The notes under the pieces are model-generated. The model was not told the origin of the DNA. It saw only the letters and a list, made by a program, of their open reading frames with translations, and did not search any database. Source: Marinimicrococcus sp033875255 (GTDB lineage: Bacteria; Pseudomonadota; Alphaproteobacteria; Geminicoccales; Geminicoccaceae). From it: DNA of 64,000 nucleotides. This document shows, one piece after another, positions 40,508 through 47,917 of this stretch. The DNA is taken from assembly GCA_033875255.1 (NCBI GenBank), contig JAWZSN010000007.1, forward strand, positions 124,001-188,000. The letters run 5' to 3'. Made by a program: the position numbers and the translations under genes. Position 1 is the first letter of the stretch. Each line of letters starts with the position of its first letter.

Positions 40508-41446
40508 TCAGGCGAGGCGCCGGGCCAGGAAGCCGGCAGCGTCGGCGATGAAGCCTTCGGCCTGCGGCAGCAGGCGGCTCATTGCCATGCTGGCGTGGGT
40601 GACGCCCTTCCACAAACGGTAGTCGAACTCCGCACCCACCTCGATCAGCCGGCGCGCCAGCCGCTCGCTGTCGTCGCGCAGCGGATCGAGCTCGGCGGCC
40701 GCCAGGAAGAGCGGCGGCAGGCCGTGCAGGTCGGCGTGGAGCGGGGCCGCGAGCGGGTCGGTGCGCCGTGCCGGCTCGGCCACGTAATGGTTCCAGAACC
40801 AGCGCATCATGGCGCTCGATAGAACATAGCGGCCATCGCCGAAGGCGGCGTGCGAGGCACTGTCGCAATCGGCCGAGTAGACGCCATAGGCCAGCGCCGC
40901 GGCGCGTAACGGCGGCTCACCGGCGTCGCGCAGGGCAAGACAGCAGGCCAGCGCCAGGTTGGCACCGGCGGAATCGCCGGCCAGCGCCAGACGCTCCGGG
41001 TCGACACCATGGGTCGCCCCGTGCTCGCGGAACCAGCGGATGGCGGCCAGGCAATCCTCGAGGCCATGCGGGAACGGATGGTCGGGGGCAAGGCCGTAAT
41101 CGACACTGGCGACCGCGAACCCGCCGGCGCGGGCGAGCCTGCGGCAGATCCCGTCATGCGTGTCCGGCGAGCCGAATACCCAGCCGCCGCCATGGAAGAA
41201 TAGCACGCAGCCCGTCGGGGCGGACCCGCCCTCCGGCACGTAGAAGCGGACCGGCAGCATGTCGCGCGGGCCGGGCAGGCTCAGCTCCTCGACCAGGGCG
41301 AGCGGCGGCGGCTCCTCGTTCCAGACGGCGTTGCGGCGCTCCGCCTCGGCGCGGGCCTCGGCGGGGGTCATCGCCTCGTAGGGCCGCGGCGCCGCGGCCG
41401 CCATCTTCGCGAGGATGACCGCCATCCTCGGGTCGAGCTCGGGCAT
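40508..41446 (-). CDS. Alpha/beta hydrolase, hormone-sensitive lipase (acetyl-esterase) family
   Basis: 312 residues. The HSL oxyanion motif FFHGGGWVFGSPDTHD (about 84-99) and the nucleophile elbow ALAGDSAGANLALACCLAL (about 152-170) are intact, with the acid and His near AELDPLRDDSE and GVTHASM at the C-terminus. Such enzymes hydrolyse short-chain esters in the cytoplasm. A second alpha/beta hydrolase of a different subfamily lies 51 bases upstream in the same orientation. Substrate unknown. Confidence 0.92.
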   Translation of the reverse strand: MPELDPRMAVILAKMAAAAPRPYEAMTPAEARAEAERRNAVWNEEPPPLALVEELSLPGPRDMLPVRFYVPEGGSAPTGCVLFFHGGGWVFGSPDTHDGICRRLARAGGFAVASVDYGLAPDHPFPHGLEDCLAAIRWFREHGATHGVDPERLALAGDSAGANLALACCLALRDAGEPPLRAAALAYGVYSADCDSASHAAFGDGRYVLSSAMMRWFWNHYVAEPARRTDPLAAPLHADLHGLPPLFLAAAELDPLRDDSERLARRLIEVGAEFDYRLWKGVTHASMAMSRLLPQAEGFIADAAGFLARRLA

Positions 41447-41497
41447 GCGTTTGTTCCCTCTCTTTCCGCCGCACTTGCCGCAGCCGGCGGCGAGCGG

Positions 41498-42385
41498 TCA
41501 AGGCACGGTGGCGGGACCCTGCTCTCCGAGGGCGGCGGCCATGATGCGCTGCGCCTCGTTGACCACCAGCGAGACATGCCCGGCCGCCGGCACGATCGCG
41601 ACCCGGACCTGCGGCAGCACGCTGCCGTACCAGTGCGCATGGGCCGCCGGCACCACCCGGTCGGCGGCCCCGTGCAGGACCAGGACGGGCACGCGCAGCT
41701 CGGTCGGCGCCACGTCCCAGCGCCGTGTCAGCAGGCGCAGGTCGGCGAGCGGTCCTGCCACGCCGCGCCGGCATCCCTCCCGCAAGGAAGCGGTGAGCGC
41801 CCGGGCGAGCTGTGTCTGGTCGACGGAAGGTGCAAAGCAACCTTGTTCGCCGCGCAGCGCCAGGCTCACGAGGCGCAGGTCCAGGCCGTGGCGCCGTGCG
41901 TCCCGCAGCAGCCGTGGCGCCAGGAGACGCACCAGCCGCGGCCCGCGGCGCAGCCCGCGCATCATCCGCACCGTGCCACCGCCGCTGCGAATGGCCTTTT
42001 TGGAGCCCACCGCCGAGGCGAGCACGCAGCGAACCGCCCGCCTTCCCAATGCCGCTCCGGCCGCCACCGCGAAGGGCGCTCCGGCCGAGACGCCGACCAG
42101 CGCGTAACGATCGACCCCAAGCGCGTCGAGGGTCGCCGCCAGATCCTCGCCGAAGGCCCGCAACGAGAGAAGCGGCTGGGCGTCCGAGCCGCCATAGCCC
42201 GGCCGGTCGACGGCGATGATGTTGCCGTCCAGCCCGTCCGCCGCCAACGGCTCGAGCCGGCTTCCCAGAAAGCCGTGGAGATAGACGACCGGCACGGCCG
42301 ACCGCCGGCCATACTCGGCCACCAGCACGCGCCGCCCGTCCGGCAGCTTCACCCGATGCTGCGTGAACTCCACATGCCGGCCCAT
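41498..42385 (-). CDS. Alpha/beta hydrolase
   Basis: 295 residues from the ATG at 42385; a longer frame upstream adds an unconserved stretch. Landmarks: VVYLHGFLGSRLEPLAADG (oxyanion), the nucleophile elbow LVGVSAGAPFAVAAGAAL, acid in VLHGAADRVVPAAHAHW and the catalytic His in PAAGHVSLVVNEAQ. A central Arg-rich lid (RGLRRGPRLVRLLAPRLLRD) is unusual. The protein looks like a general carboxylesterase or C-C hydrolase; no neighbouring pathway fixes its substrate. Probably cotranscribed with the esterase after it. Confidence 0.88.
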   Translation of the reverse strand: MGRHVEFTQHRVKLPDGRRVLVAEYGRRSAVPVVYLHGFLGSRLEPLAADGLDGNIIAVDRPGYGGSDAQPLLSLRAFGEDLAATLDALGVDRYALVGVSAGAPFAVAAGAALGRRAVRCVLASAVGSKKAIRSGGGTVRMMRGLRRGPRLVRLLAPRLLRDARRHGLDLRLVSLALRGEQGCFAPSVDQTQLARALTASLREGCRRGVAGPLADLRLLTRRWDVAPTELRVPVLVLHGAADRVVPAAHAHWYGSVLPQVRVAIVPAAGHVSLVVNEAQRIMAAALGEQGPATVP

Positions 42386-42451
42386 CGGCCCGCCCGCCTC
42401 CGCACGTCCGGTCCCGAAGATCAAGGATGTACTAGCCCCTTCGGCCCACAC

Positions 42452-42487
42452 GCAAGAAAGGGCCGCCCCCGGCTAGGGACGGCCCTT
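42452..42487 (-). terminator. Rho-independent terminator after the PRC-barrel gene
   Basis: On the minus strand AAGGGCCGTCCC (42476-42487) pairs with GGGCGGCCCTT (42458-42468) with one mismatch and is followed by TCTTGCG after the final Ts. It lies about 37 bases after the PRC-barrel gene stop. Confidence 0.75.
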
Positions 42488-42523
42488 CCCGTCAGGCCCG
42501 GCCCGCGTGCGGCCGGCGCGCCG

Positions 42524-43831
42524 TCAGTCCTTGCGGATCCGGGTCTCGCTGCCCGAATAGTCGAACTTGGGCGCCTGCTTGACCTCGTCCTCGGTCATGC
42601 CGGTCGTGAGCGCGTCGCCACGCAGCTCGATCTGGTCCCAGCGGATCTCGTAGAGGCTCTCGCCGAGGCCCAGGAACCCGCCGCGCTCGACGATCACGCT
42701 CATCGCCTCGCCGTCGGGGCCGATCAGCACGTCGTGCACCTCGCCGATCTCCTTGCCGTCGGCGCCCATGACGTTCTTGCCGACCATATCCTGGAGCTGG
42801 GCCATCGACATGCGCGGCTCGGCCGGGGGCTGGGCGTCCCGGGTCAGCTGCTTGGTGGAGTCCTGCGCCGGGGCGGAGTCCTGCAGCGCGCGGTCGCTCT
42901 GTGCCTGCTCCGCCTGCATGCCCTGCGACGTGCCGGTCTCCGCCCGCTGCACGTCGACGTTCACGTCGGCCTGCTGGTCGGCCTGCTTCACCTCGACCTG
43001 CGGCTTGCCCTGCTCGACCTCGACCTTCGGGTCGGCCTGCTTGACCGTCACCTGCGGGTCCGCCTGGGTCACGTTGACCTGCGGCTTGCCGCGCTCGATC
43101 TCGACCTGCGGCTCGGGCTGCTGCACGTTCACCTGCGGCGCCGGCTGCTTGACGTCGACCTGCGGCTGGCGCTGCGTGACCTGGACCTGCGGATCGGGCT
43201 GCTTCACCTCGACCTGCGCCTTGGGCACGGTCACGTCGACATCGACCTGCGGCTTGGGCTGGGTAACGGTGACCTGCGGCTCGGGCTGCTTGACCTGGAC
43301 GCGAGGCTGCGACTGGTCGACCTGCACCTTCGCCTGCTGGCGGTCGACCTCGACCTCCGGCGCCGGGCTCTTTACCACCAGACGCAGCGCATCCCCGCCC
43401 TGGCCGGAAGCCGACTGCTCGACACGCTGCCGCAGCTCGCCCACCGATTTGTGGGCCTGCTCGACAGAGCTGACCGCCTTTCCGGCATCCTTGTCGCCGA
43501 TCGCCTGCTCGGCGTTCTTCAGCTCGTCACGGGCCTTGGTGAAGGTCTGGTCGTTGTCGGGCGAATCCAGGCTGTCGAGCGTCGAGCGCGCATTCGCCAG
43601 AGCCTCGGATGCCTCCTGCATGGCCTGCTCGCCGCCCTGCTCCAGCTTGCTCAGCGCCTGCTCGAGCGTCTGCTCCGCCCCTTCGAGGCTCTGGAGCACC
43701 TGCTGGCTGGCTGCCTGGGTCTGCTGCTGCGTCTGCTGCGCCGCTGCCGTCGTGTTCTGCTGGGCCGCCACGGCAGCCGGCACCGCCAGGGCCAGCATCA
43801 TCGCGGTAGTCGCCAGAAGGTTCCTGGGCAT
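42524..43831 (-). CDS. Secreted protein with Gln/Val repeat region and C-terminal PRC-barrel domain
   Basis: 435 residues with a GGAGGA ribosome binding site. Residues 1-23 are a signal peptide (LLATTAMMLALAVPAAVAA). Then come a Gln/Ala-rich helical part (about 25-145, QQTQQQTQAASQQVLQSL, coiled-coil-like), a repetitive region (about 153-294) built from units such as PDPQVQVTQ, KPQVNVTQ and ADPQVTVKQ, a polar linker, and a PRC-barrel domain (about 345-410: VGKNVMGADGKEIGEVHDVL, FLGLGESLYEI). PRC barrels bind partners or ions. The alternating QVxV repeat should form beta-strands, perhaps a fibrous surface or envelope stalk. GGAAC with a weak second box precedes the gene. Function unknown. Confidence 0.82.
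   Translation of the reverse strand: MPRNLLATTAMMLALAVPAAVAAQQNTTAAAQQTQQQTQAASQQVLQSLEGAEQTLEQALSKLEQGGEQAMQEASEALANARSTLDSLDSPDNDQTFTKARDELKNAEQAIGDKDAGKAVSSVEQAHKSVGELRQRVEQSASGQGGDALRLVVKSPAPEVEVDRQQAKVQVDQSQPRVQVKQPEPQVTVTQPKPQVDVDVTVPKAQVEVKQPDPQVQVTQRQPQVDVKQPAPQVNVQQPEPQVEIERGKPQVNVTQADPQVTVKQADPKVEVEQGKPQVEVKQADQQADVNVDVQRAETGTSQGMQAEQAQSDRALQDSAPAQDSTKQLTRDAQPPAEPRMSMAQLQDMVGKNVMGADGKEIGEVHDVLIGPDGEAMSVIVERGGFLGLGESLYEIRWDQIELRGDALTTGMTEDEVKQAPKFDYSGSETRIRKD
42950..43370 (-). repeat. In-frame QVxV tandem repeat inside the PRC-barrel gene
   Basis: About 15 degenerate units of 8-10 codons, centred on QVxV or KVxV and joined by Q, P, D, E, A, R or K residues (for example QPEPQVTVTQ, PKAQVEVKQ, RQPQVDVKQ). 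The DNA repeats too (CACCTGCGG and CTCGACCTGCGG recur on the plus strand), so units could expand or contract by recombination. Confidence 0.85.
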
Positions 43832-44245
43832 GATGTTCCTCCGCTTTGTGGTGGCTGATCTCTCCGGCGACCAATAGGCGAGGCCCGGCCGCGGTTCCGA
43901 CTTTTTTGCGCCGGCCGCAACGAGGTCTTCCTGCGAAGTCTTCCACCGCTCCCGCGGCCGCAGCGGAAGCGTCGCCCCACCGAGAACAGCCACGCCCGGA
44001 GCATCTCCTTCTCCCTCGCCCGCCCGATACTTGATCTGCGTGAGACGCCGCCCCTCCGCGGCCGGACGCCATGGCCACTCCCCATCCACGAACGCGGCTG
44101 CGAAGGTCGGCGGGCGCTCCAGGCCGGTGCCGGGTTCGCGTTTGCCGCGGCCGCACCGCCGTCAGCCCGCGGGAGATGGTACCAGGTGAGATTAACGCGC
44201 GGTCAGCGGCTGCCTTTCGCCGGGAGCGCCCTCCATCCGCTCCGC

Positions 44246-44300
44246 GGGCGCTGCGCGCGGCTGGCTTTTCGCTCTTATTGGTCAGTCCGACGGTGGTGCC
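44246..44300 (+). repeat. Inverted repeat arm A of a dispersed element
   Basis: GGGCGCTGCGCGCGGCT here is identical to the complement of the same string in arm B; TTTCGCTC, a TTGGTCAGTC-like string and CGGTGGTG follow in the same order in both arms, with a few indels. The arms point towards each other with about 160 bases between them. Confidence 0.75.
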
Positions 44301-44462
44301 GGGGGTGGGCGGCTGATGCTTGCCTCAGCGGGAATCGCAGCCTGTTAAGCCGGAGGGAAGGGTACCAGGTGACATGAACGGGGCGTTAACCACGACGCCG
44401 CAGACTGCCGCCGCGGACTCCCGCCCCGGCAGGATCGCGAAAGAAGACGGAGAGCCGGCGGA

Positions 44463-44519
44463 CCCACCACCGCCGACTGACAAAGATCAACGAGCGAAAG
44501 CCGCGCGCAGCGCCCCGCA
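44463..44519 (-). repeat. Inverted repeat arm B of a dispersed element
   Basis: The minus strand reads GGGGCGCTGCGCGCGGCTTT, then CGCTCGTTGATC, then TTTGTCAGTCGGCGGTGGTG. This matches arm A at 44246-44300 closely and the diverged copy at 728-775 partly. Two copies facing each other could form a long-stem cruciform or RNA structure. Confidence 0.75.
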
Positions 44520-44575
44520 GGATCCCTGCCGCCCCCGTGATCGCGCGGCCCTGTCCCAGCTTTTCGCACGGCGCC

Positions 44576-44944
44576 TCAACGAGCCAGCGCCCGAGCCACG
44601 GCGACTTCCAGATCGGCCTGCGCAAACGGCTTTTGCAGCGCCGGTGCGGTCGCATGACCGGGATCGAGCCCTTCCCGGCCGTAGCCGGTGGCGAACAGGT
44701 ACGGAACGCCCTGCGCCTTCAGAAAGTCGGCAACCGGATAGCTGGGCTTGCCGTCGAGATTGACGTCGAGGATGGCGAGGTCGAAGGCGCCGCCTCGGGC
44801 CGCCCGCAGGGCATCGTCGACCCGCGCCACCGTGGCGCCGATCTCGCAGCCAATGGCGAGCAGCATGTCCTCGATGAGCATGGCGATCATGATCTCGTCC
44901 TCGACGAGCAGAACCCGCGGCCGTTGTCCGGTCGCGCGGATCAA
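44576..44944 (-). CDS. Single-domain response regulator (CheY-like receiver)
   Basis: 122 residues from a TTG at 44944; no ATG or GTG gives a receiver of proper length, and this start lies 43 bases after the kinase stop, without a good ribosome binding site. The receiver is complete: acidic pair in VLLVEDEIMIAMLIEDML, phospho-acceptor Asp in FDLAILDVNLDGK, the Thr position in LFATGYG and the Lys in ALQKPF. There is no output domain. The paired HWE kinase gene lies directly upstream in the same orientation. Such single-domain regulators usually act in phosphorelays or by protein contacts, for example in the general stress response. Confidence 0.88.
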   Translation of the reverse strand: MIRATGQRPRVLLVEDEIMIAMLIEDMLLAIGCEIGATVARVDDALRAARGGAFDLAILDVNLDGKPSYPVADFLKAQGVPYLFATGYGREGLDPGHATAPALQKPFAQADLEVAVARALAR

Positions 44945-44987
44945 GGCGGGGGTCCAGGCGCCATCGGGCTTGCGGTCGGGACCCTGT

Positions 44988-46415
44988 TCACGGGAGCGGC
45001 GCCGCGATCTCGCAGACCACGCCGGAGGGCGGAAATTCCAGACGGACCACGGCGCCGAGCTCCCAGGCGAGCCCCCGCTCGATGAGGCGCGAGCCGAATC
45101 CTTTCTCCTGCGGAACCTCGACCGGCGGCCCGCCGCTCTCCGCCCAGCGCAGGTGCAGGCGCCGGTCCTGGTCCTGGACCTCGATCCGCCAGGTGACGCC
45201 GACCCGCCCTGCCTCGTTCGAGAGCGCCCCGTATTTGGCGGCATTGGTGCACAGCTCGTGCAGCGCCATGGCGAGCGAGAGGGCCATCTTTGGACGCAGG
45301 CGCAGCTCCGGACCGCCGATCTCGAGACGGTCCTCGTCCTCGCCGCATAGCGGCTCCATCGCCTGCGCCACGATATCGTGGAGCTCCGCCCCCTCCCAGC
45401 TCTCGCGGGTGAGCACGTCATGGGCCCGGGAGAGGGTTATCAGCCGGCCCTCGAAGCGCTGGTGCGCCTCGCTGCGGGCCTCGCGCCGGAAGCTTTGCGC
45501 GGCGATCGACTGCACGGTGGCGAGCGTGTTCTTGACCCGGTGATTGAGCTCCCTGATGAGCAATTGCCGGCGTTCCTCGGCCCGCTTGCGCTCCGAGATG
45601 TCGACCAGCATGTTGACCGCGCCGACCAGCTTGCCGGCGCTGTCGCGCAGCGGCGTCGGGTAGGCCAGGCACGGCAGGCGCTGGCCGTCCGGCCGCTCGG
45701 CCACGATCTCCGCGCCCTCTATCGCCCTGTTCTCCCGGAGCGCCACCGCCATCGGGCATTCCGCGTGCGGCAGCCGCGTCCCGTCGGGCTGGTAGAGGCG
45801 CCAGCTGATGCACCAGCGGTCCGTTCCGAGCTCCGGCCGGCGGCCGGACAGCGTCACCGAGGCCCTGTTGTAGAAGGTCACATGGCCTTCGGCGTCGGTC
45901 GTGTAGACCGCCGTGGGCAGCGCCTCCAGCACCTCGCGCAGGCGCCGCTCGCTCTCGCGGATCCGCTCGTCGGCGAGCTTGCGCGCGGTGATGTCCTGAA
46001 AGCAGTTGATCGCACCGGTGAGCTCGCCGGCGGCGTTCCTGATCGGATCGATGTTCACGAGCACCCAGAGACGACGGCCGCCCGGCTGCTCCACCTGCAC
46101 CTCGACATTGCGGTGCGGGCGGCCGCTGCGGAGCGTGTCGGCCATCGGCGTCTCGTGATGAGCAAGCGGCCGCCCGTCGGACCAGTAGAGTCGGAAGGAG
46201 CCGCAGAACCGCTCCGCCGCATCCCCGGGCACCGGCTCGCGTCCCCAGAGTTCGGCGGCCTTGCGGTTATGGCGAACGAGAATGCCGTCGGCGCCGCAGA
46301 CATAGACGGCGGCCGGCAGCAGATCGAGGATGGTGTCGTCGAGGGCGGGTGGCAGGCCGTGGGTGGCGGCTCTGGAGATCGAAGGCTGGGTGTCGAACAT
46401 CGCAACTCCACGCAT
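44988..46415 (-). CDS. PAS-PAS HWE-family sensor histidine kinase
   Basis: 475 residues, soluble. Two PAS domains (about 25-145 and 155-280) are each followed by a PAC motif (INCFQDITARKLADERIRES, VNMLVDISERKRAEERRQ), then the HWE kinase core: phospho-accepting His in IRELNHRVKNTLATVQSIA and the ATPase N box ALHELCTNAAKYGALS, with WAESGGPPVEVP and GFGSRLIERGLAWELGA, the HWE-specific C-terminal part. It probably senses a redox, light or small-ligand signal through PAS and phosphorylates the receiver encoded just downstream. A perfect match to the sigma-EcfG promoter consensus lies upstream (46549-46574), tying it to the general stress regulon. Divergent from glcE. Confidence 0.93.
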   Translation of the reverse strand: MRGVAMFDTQPSISRAATHGLPPALDDTILDLLPAAVYVCGADGILVRHNRKAAELWGREPVPGDAAERFCGSFRLYWSDGRPLAHHETPMADTLRSGRPHRNVEVQVEQPGGRRLWVLVNIDPIRNAAGELTGAINCFQDITARKLADERIRESERRLREVLEALPTAVYTTDAEGHVTFYNRASVTLSGRRPELGTDRWCISWRLYQPDGTRLPHAECPMAVALRENRAIEGAEIVAERPDGQRLPCLAYPTPLRDSAGKLVGAVNMLVDISERKRAEERRQLLIRELNHRVKNTLATVQSIAAQSFRREARSEAHQRFEGRLITLSRAHDVLTRESWEGAELHDIVAQAMEPLCGEDEDRLEIGGPELRLRPKMALSLAMALHELCTNAAKYGALSNEAGRVGVTWRIEVQDQDRRLHLRWAESGGPPVEVPQEKGFGSRLIERGLAWELGAVVRLEFPPSGVVCEIAAPLP

Positions 46416-46548
46416 GCCGGTAGCCTTCCGTGAACCCTGCCCCGCCCTCGTCGCGGATGGGCATGACGCAGCTGCGAGGCCCCGCCGCCGCAGCCGGCGC
46501 CTGGTCCGACGCCGCCATCCCGATGCGACGCAACTTCCCGTGACAGAT

Positions 46549-46574
46549 AACGCCCGAGGTCCGCCATCGGTTCC
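46549..46574 (-). promoter_or_regulatory. Candidate sigma-EcfG promoter for the PAS-HWE kinase operon
   Basis: On the minus strand GGAAC (46570-46574) is followed after 17 bases by CGTT (46549-46552), matching the EcfG consensus GGAAC-N16/17-CGTT. It lies about 135 bases before the kinase start, leaving a leader of roughly 125 bases. Confidence 0.7.
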
Positions 46575-46649
46575 GCGGGCCTGCGTGCGGGAAAAGGGTG
46601 CCAGCGATTGAGCCCTGCGTCCGCTCCGCGTAGAAGAAGGACCGCCAGC

Positions 46650-47912
46650 ATGGACCGTGCCATGCCGGCCGGACGGTCTTCGAGGATGGGGGAGCCGCTT
46701 TTGGACAGCGGGGGAGAGCTTTCACCGGGAAGCCTCGCGGAGCTCGAGCAGCTCGTCGCCTGGGCGGTAGCCGAGGAGAAGAGTCTCGAGCTGGTGGGGC
46801 GCGGCAGCAAGCAGGCGATGGGCCGCCCGGTGCTGGCCGATCATGTGCTCGATCTCTCGCGTCTGTCGGGCGTGGACATGTACGAGCCCGAGGAGCTGGT
46901 GATGTCGGCCGGAGCCGGCACGCTCCTGGCCGAGATCGAGGCGGTGCTGGCCGAGCGCGGCCAGGAGCTGGCCTTCGAGCCGGGCGACTGGGGCTCGCTT
47001 GCCGGGGGCGAGCGCGGCCGCCAGAGCATCGGCGGGGTCATCGCCTGCAATCTCGCCGGCCCGCGGCGCATGAAGGCCGGTGCGGCGCGCGACCATTTTC
47101 TCGGCGTGCAGTGCGTGACCGGCCACGGCCAGGCCATCAAGGCCGGCGGCCGGGTCGTCAAGAACGTCACCGGCTATGACGTGTGCAAGCTGCTGGCCGG
47201 CTCCTGGGGAACGCTGGCGGCGCTGAGCCACGTCACCTTCAAGGTGATGCCGCGCGCCGAGACCAGCGCCACCCTGCTGCTTGGCGGGCCGGACGAGGCC
47301 GGGCTCCTGGCCGGCCTGCGCGCGGCGATGCGCACGCCCTGCGAGGTCTCCGGCGCCGCCATGCTCCCGGCCGCCGCGGCCGCACGCTCGGCCGTCGAGG
47401 CGGTGGCCGGCGCCGGCCGGGCGCTCGGCTGCATCCGCCTCGAGGGGCTGACCGCGTCGGTCGCCTACCGGCTGGAAGCGCTGCAGCGGGCGCTGGCGGC
47501 ACCGGGCAGCGACATGGCGGTGCTGGAGGACGAGCCGTCGCGCACCTTGTGGGCGGAGATCCGCGACGTGGCGCTGCTGCCCCGCGCAGGCGCCTTGTGG
47601 CGGCTGTCGGTGGCTCCGTCGCGGGCGGGCGAGCTGGCCGAGACGCTCAAAGCGCTCGCCCCCGCCCGGCTCCACGACTGGTCGGGGGGCTTGGTCTGGC
47701 TGGCGCCTGAGGACGGAACCATGGACATGCGCACGGCCCTCGCCGGCCATGGCGGCCATCTGATGCTGGTGCGGGCGCCGCTGGCGATGCGTGCCGGCGT
47801 GCCGGTGTTCGAGCCGCAGCCGCCCGCCCTGCGCGCGCTTACCGAGCGGGTCAAGAAGAGCTTCGACCCCAAGGGCCTGCTCACCCCCGGCCGCATGTAC
47901 GAGGGGATCTGA
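46650..47912 (+). CDS. glcE: Glycolate oxidase FAD-binding subunit GlcE
   Basis: 420 residues from the ATG at 46650, preceded by AAGGA; an ATG at 46686 is also possible. A PCMH-type FAD fold with LELVGRGSKQAMGRPV, the pyrophosphate loop SIGGVIACNLAGPRRMKAGAA and VVKNVTGYDVCKLLAGSWG is followed by the C-terminal PGRMYEGI typical of GlcE. It is shorter than GlcD and lacks its substrate part, as GlcE does. GlcDEF oxidises glycolate to glyoxylate at the membrane. glcF follows after five bases, but glcD is missing here: the preceding gene is a divergent kinase. Confidence 0.95.
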   Translation: MDRAMPAGRSSRMGEPLLDSGGELSPGSLAELEQLVAWAVAEEKSLELVGRGSKQAMGRPVLADHVLDLSRLSGVDMYEPEELVMSAGAGTLLAEIEAVLAERGQELAFEPGDWGSLAGGERGRQSIGGVIACNLAGPRRMKAGAARDHFLGVQCVTGHGQAIKAGGRVVKNVTGYDVCKLLAGSWGTLAALSHVTFKVMPRAETSATLLLGGPDEAGLLAGLRAAMRTPCEVSGAAMLPAAAAARSAVEAVAGAGRALGCIRLEGLTASVAYRLEALQRALAAPGSDMAVLEDEPSRTLWAEIRDVALLPRAGALWRLSVAPSRAGELAETLKALAPARLHDWSGGLVWLAPEDGTMDMRTALAGHGGHLMLVRAPLAMRAGVPVFEPQPPALRALTERVKKSFDPKGLLTPGRMYEGI

Positions 47913-47917
47913 GCCCC

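Larger units (their letters stand above)
43832..44575. other. Intergenic region of about 740 bases with repeats, no supported gene
   Basis: The region lies upstream of the PRC-barrel gene and downstream of the response regulator. Short frames exist but none shows family resemblance or a good start. It holds an inverted pair of about 55-base repeats (44246-44300 and 44463-44519), two direct copies of GGTACCAGGTGA (44178-44189 and 44361-44372, each followed by a TTAACG- or TGAACG-like string), and upstream sequence of the PRC gene with GGAAC at 43896-43900 on the minus strand. A small RNA could hide here but I cannot support one. Confidence 0.5.

Noticed and set aside
41576..43858. Leucine-rich repeat-like product on the plus strand across the PRC-barrel gene
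   Set aside because: The LDLDLRLGLL-like repeat is the antisense translation of the QVxV-coding repeat. The minus-strand frame has a signal peptide, ribosome binding site, PRC domain and terminator.
43832..43905. EcfG promoter for the PRC-barrel gene
   Set aside because: GGAAC is present but is followed after 17 bases by TATT, not CGTT; only half the consensus is met, so it is not listed as a promoter.
44320..44763. Possible small gene in the 44.3-44.8 kb region, plus strand
   Set aside because: It overlaps the receiver gene antisense, lies across the inverted repeat arm, and its product has no family pattern.
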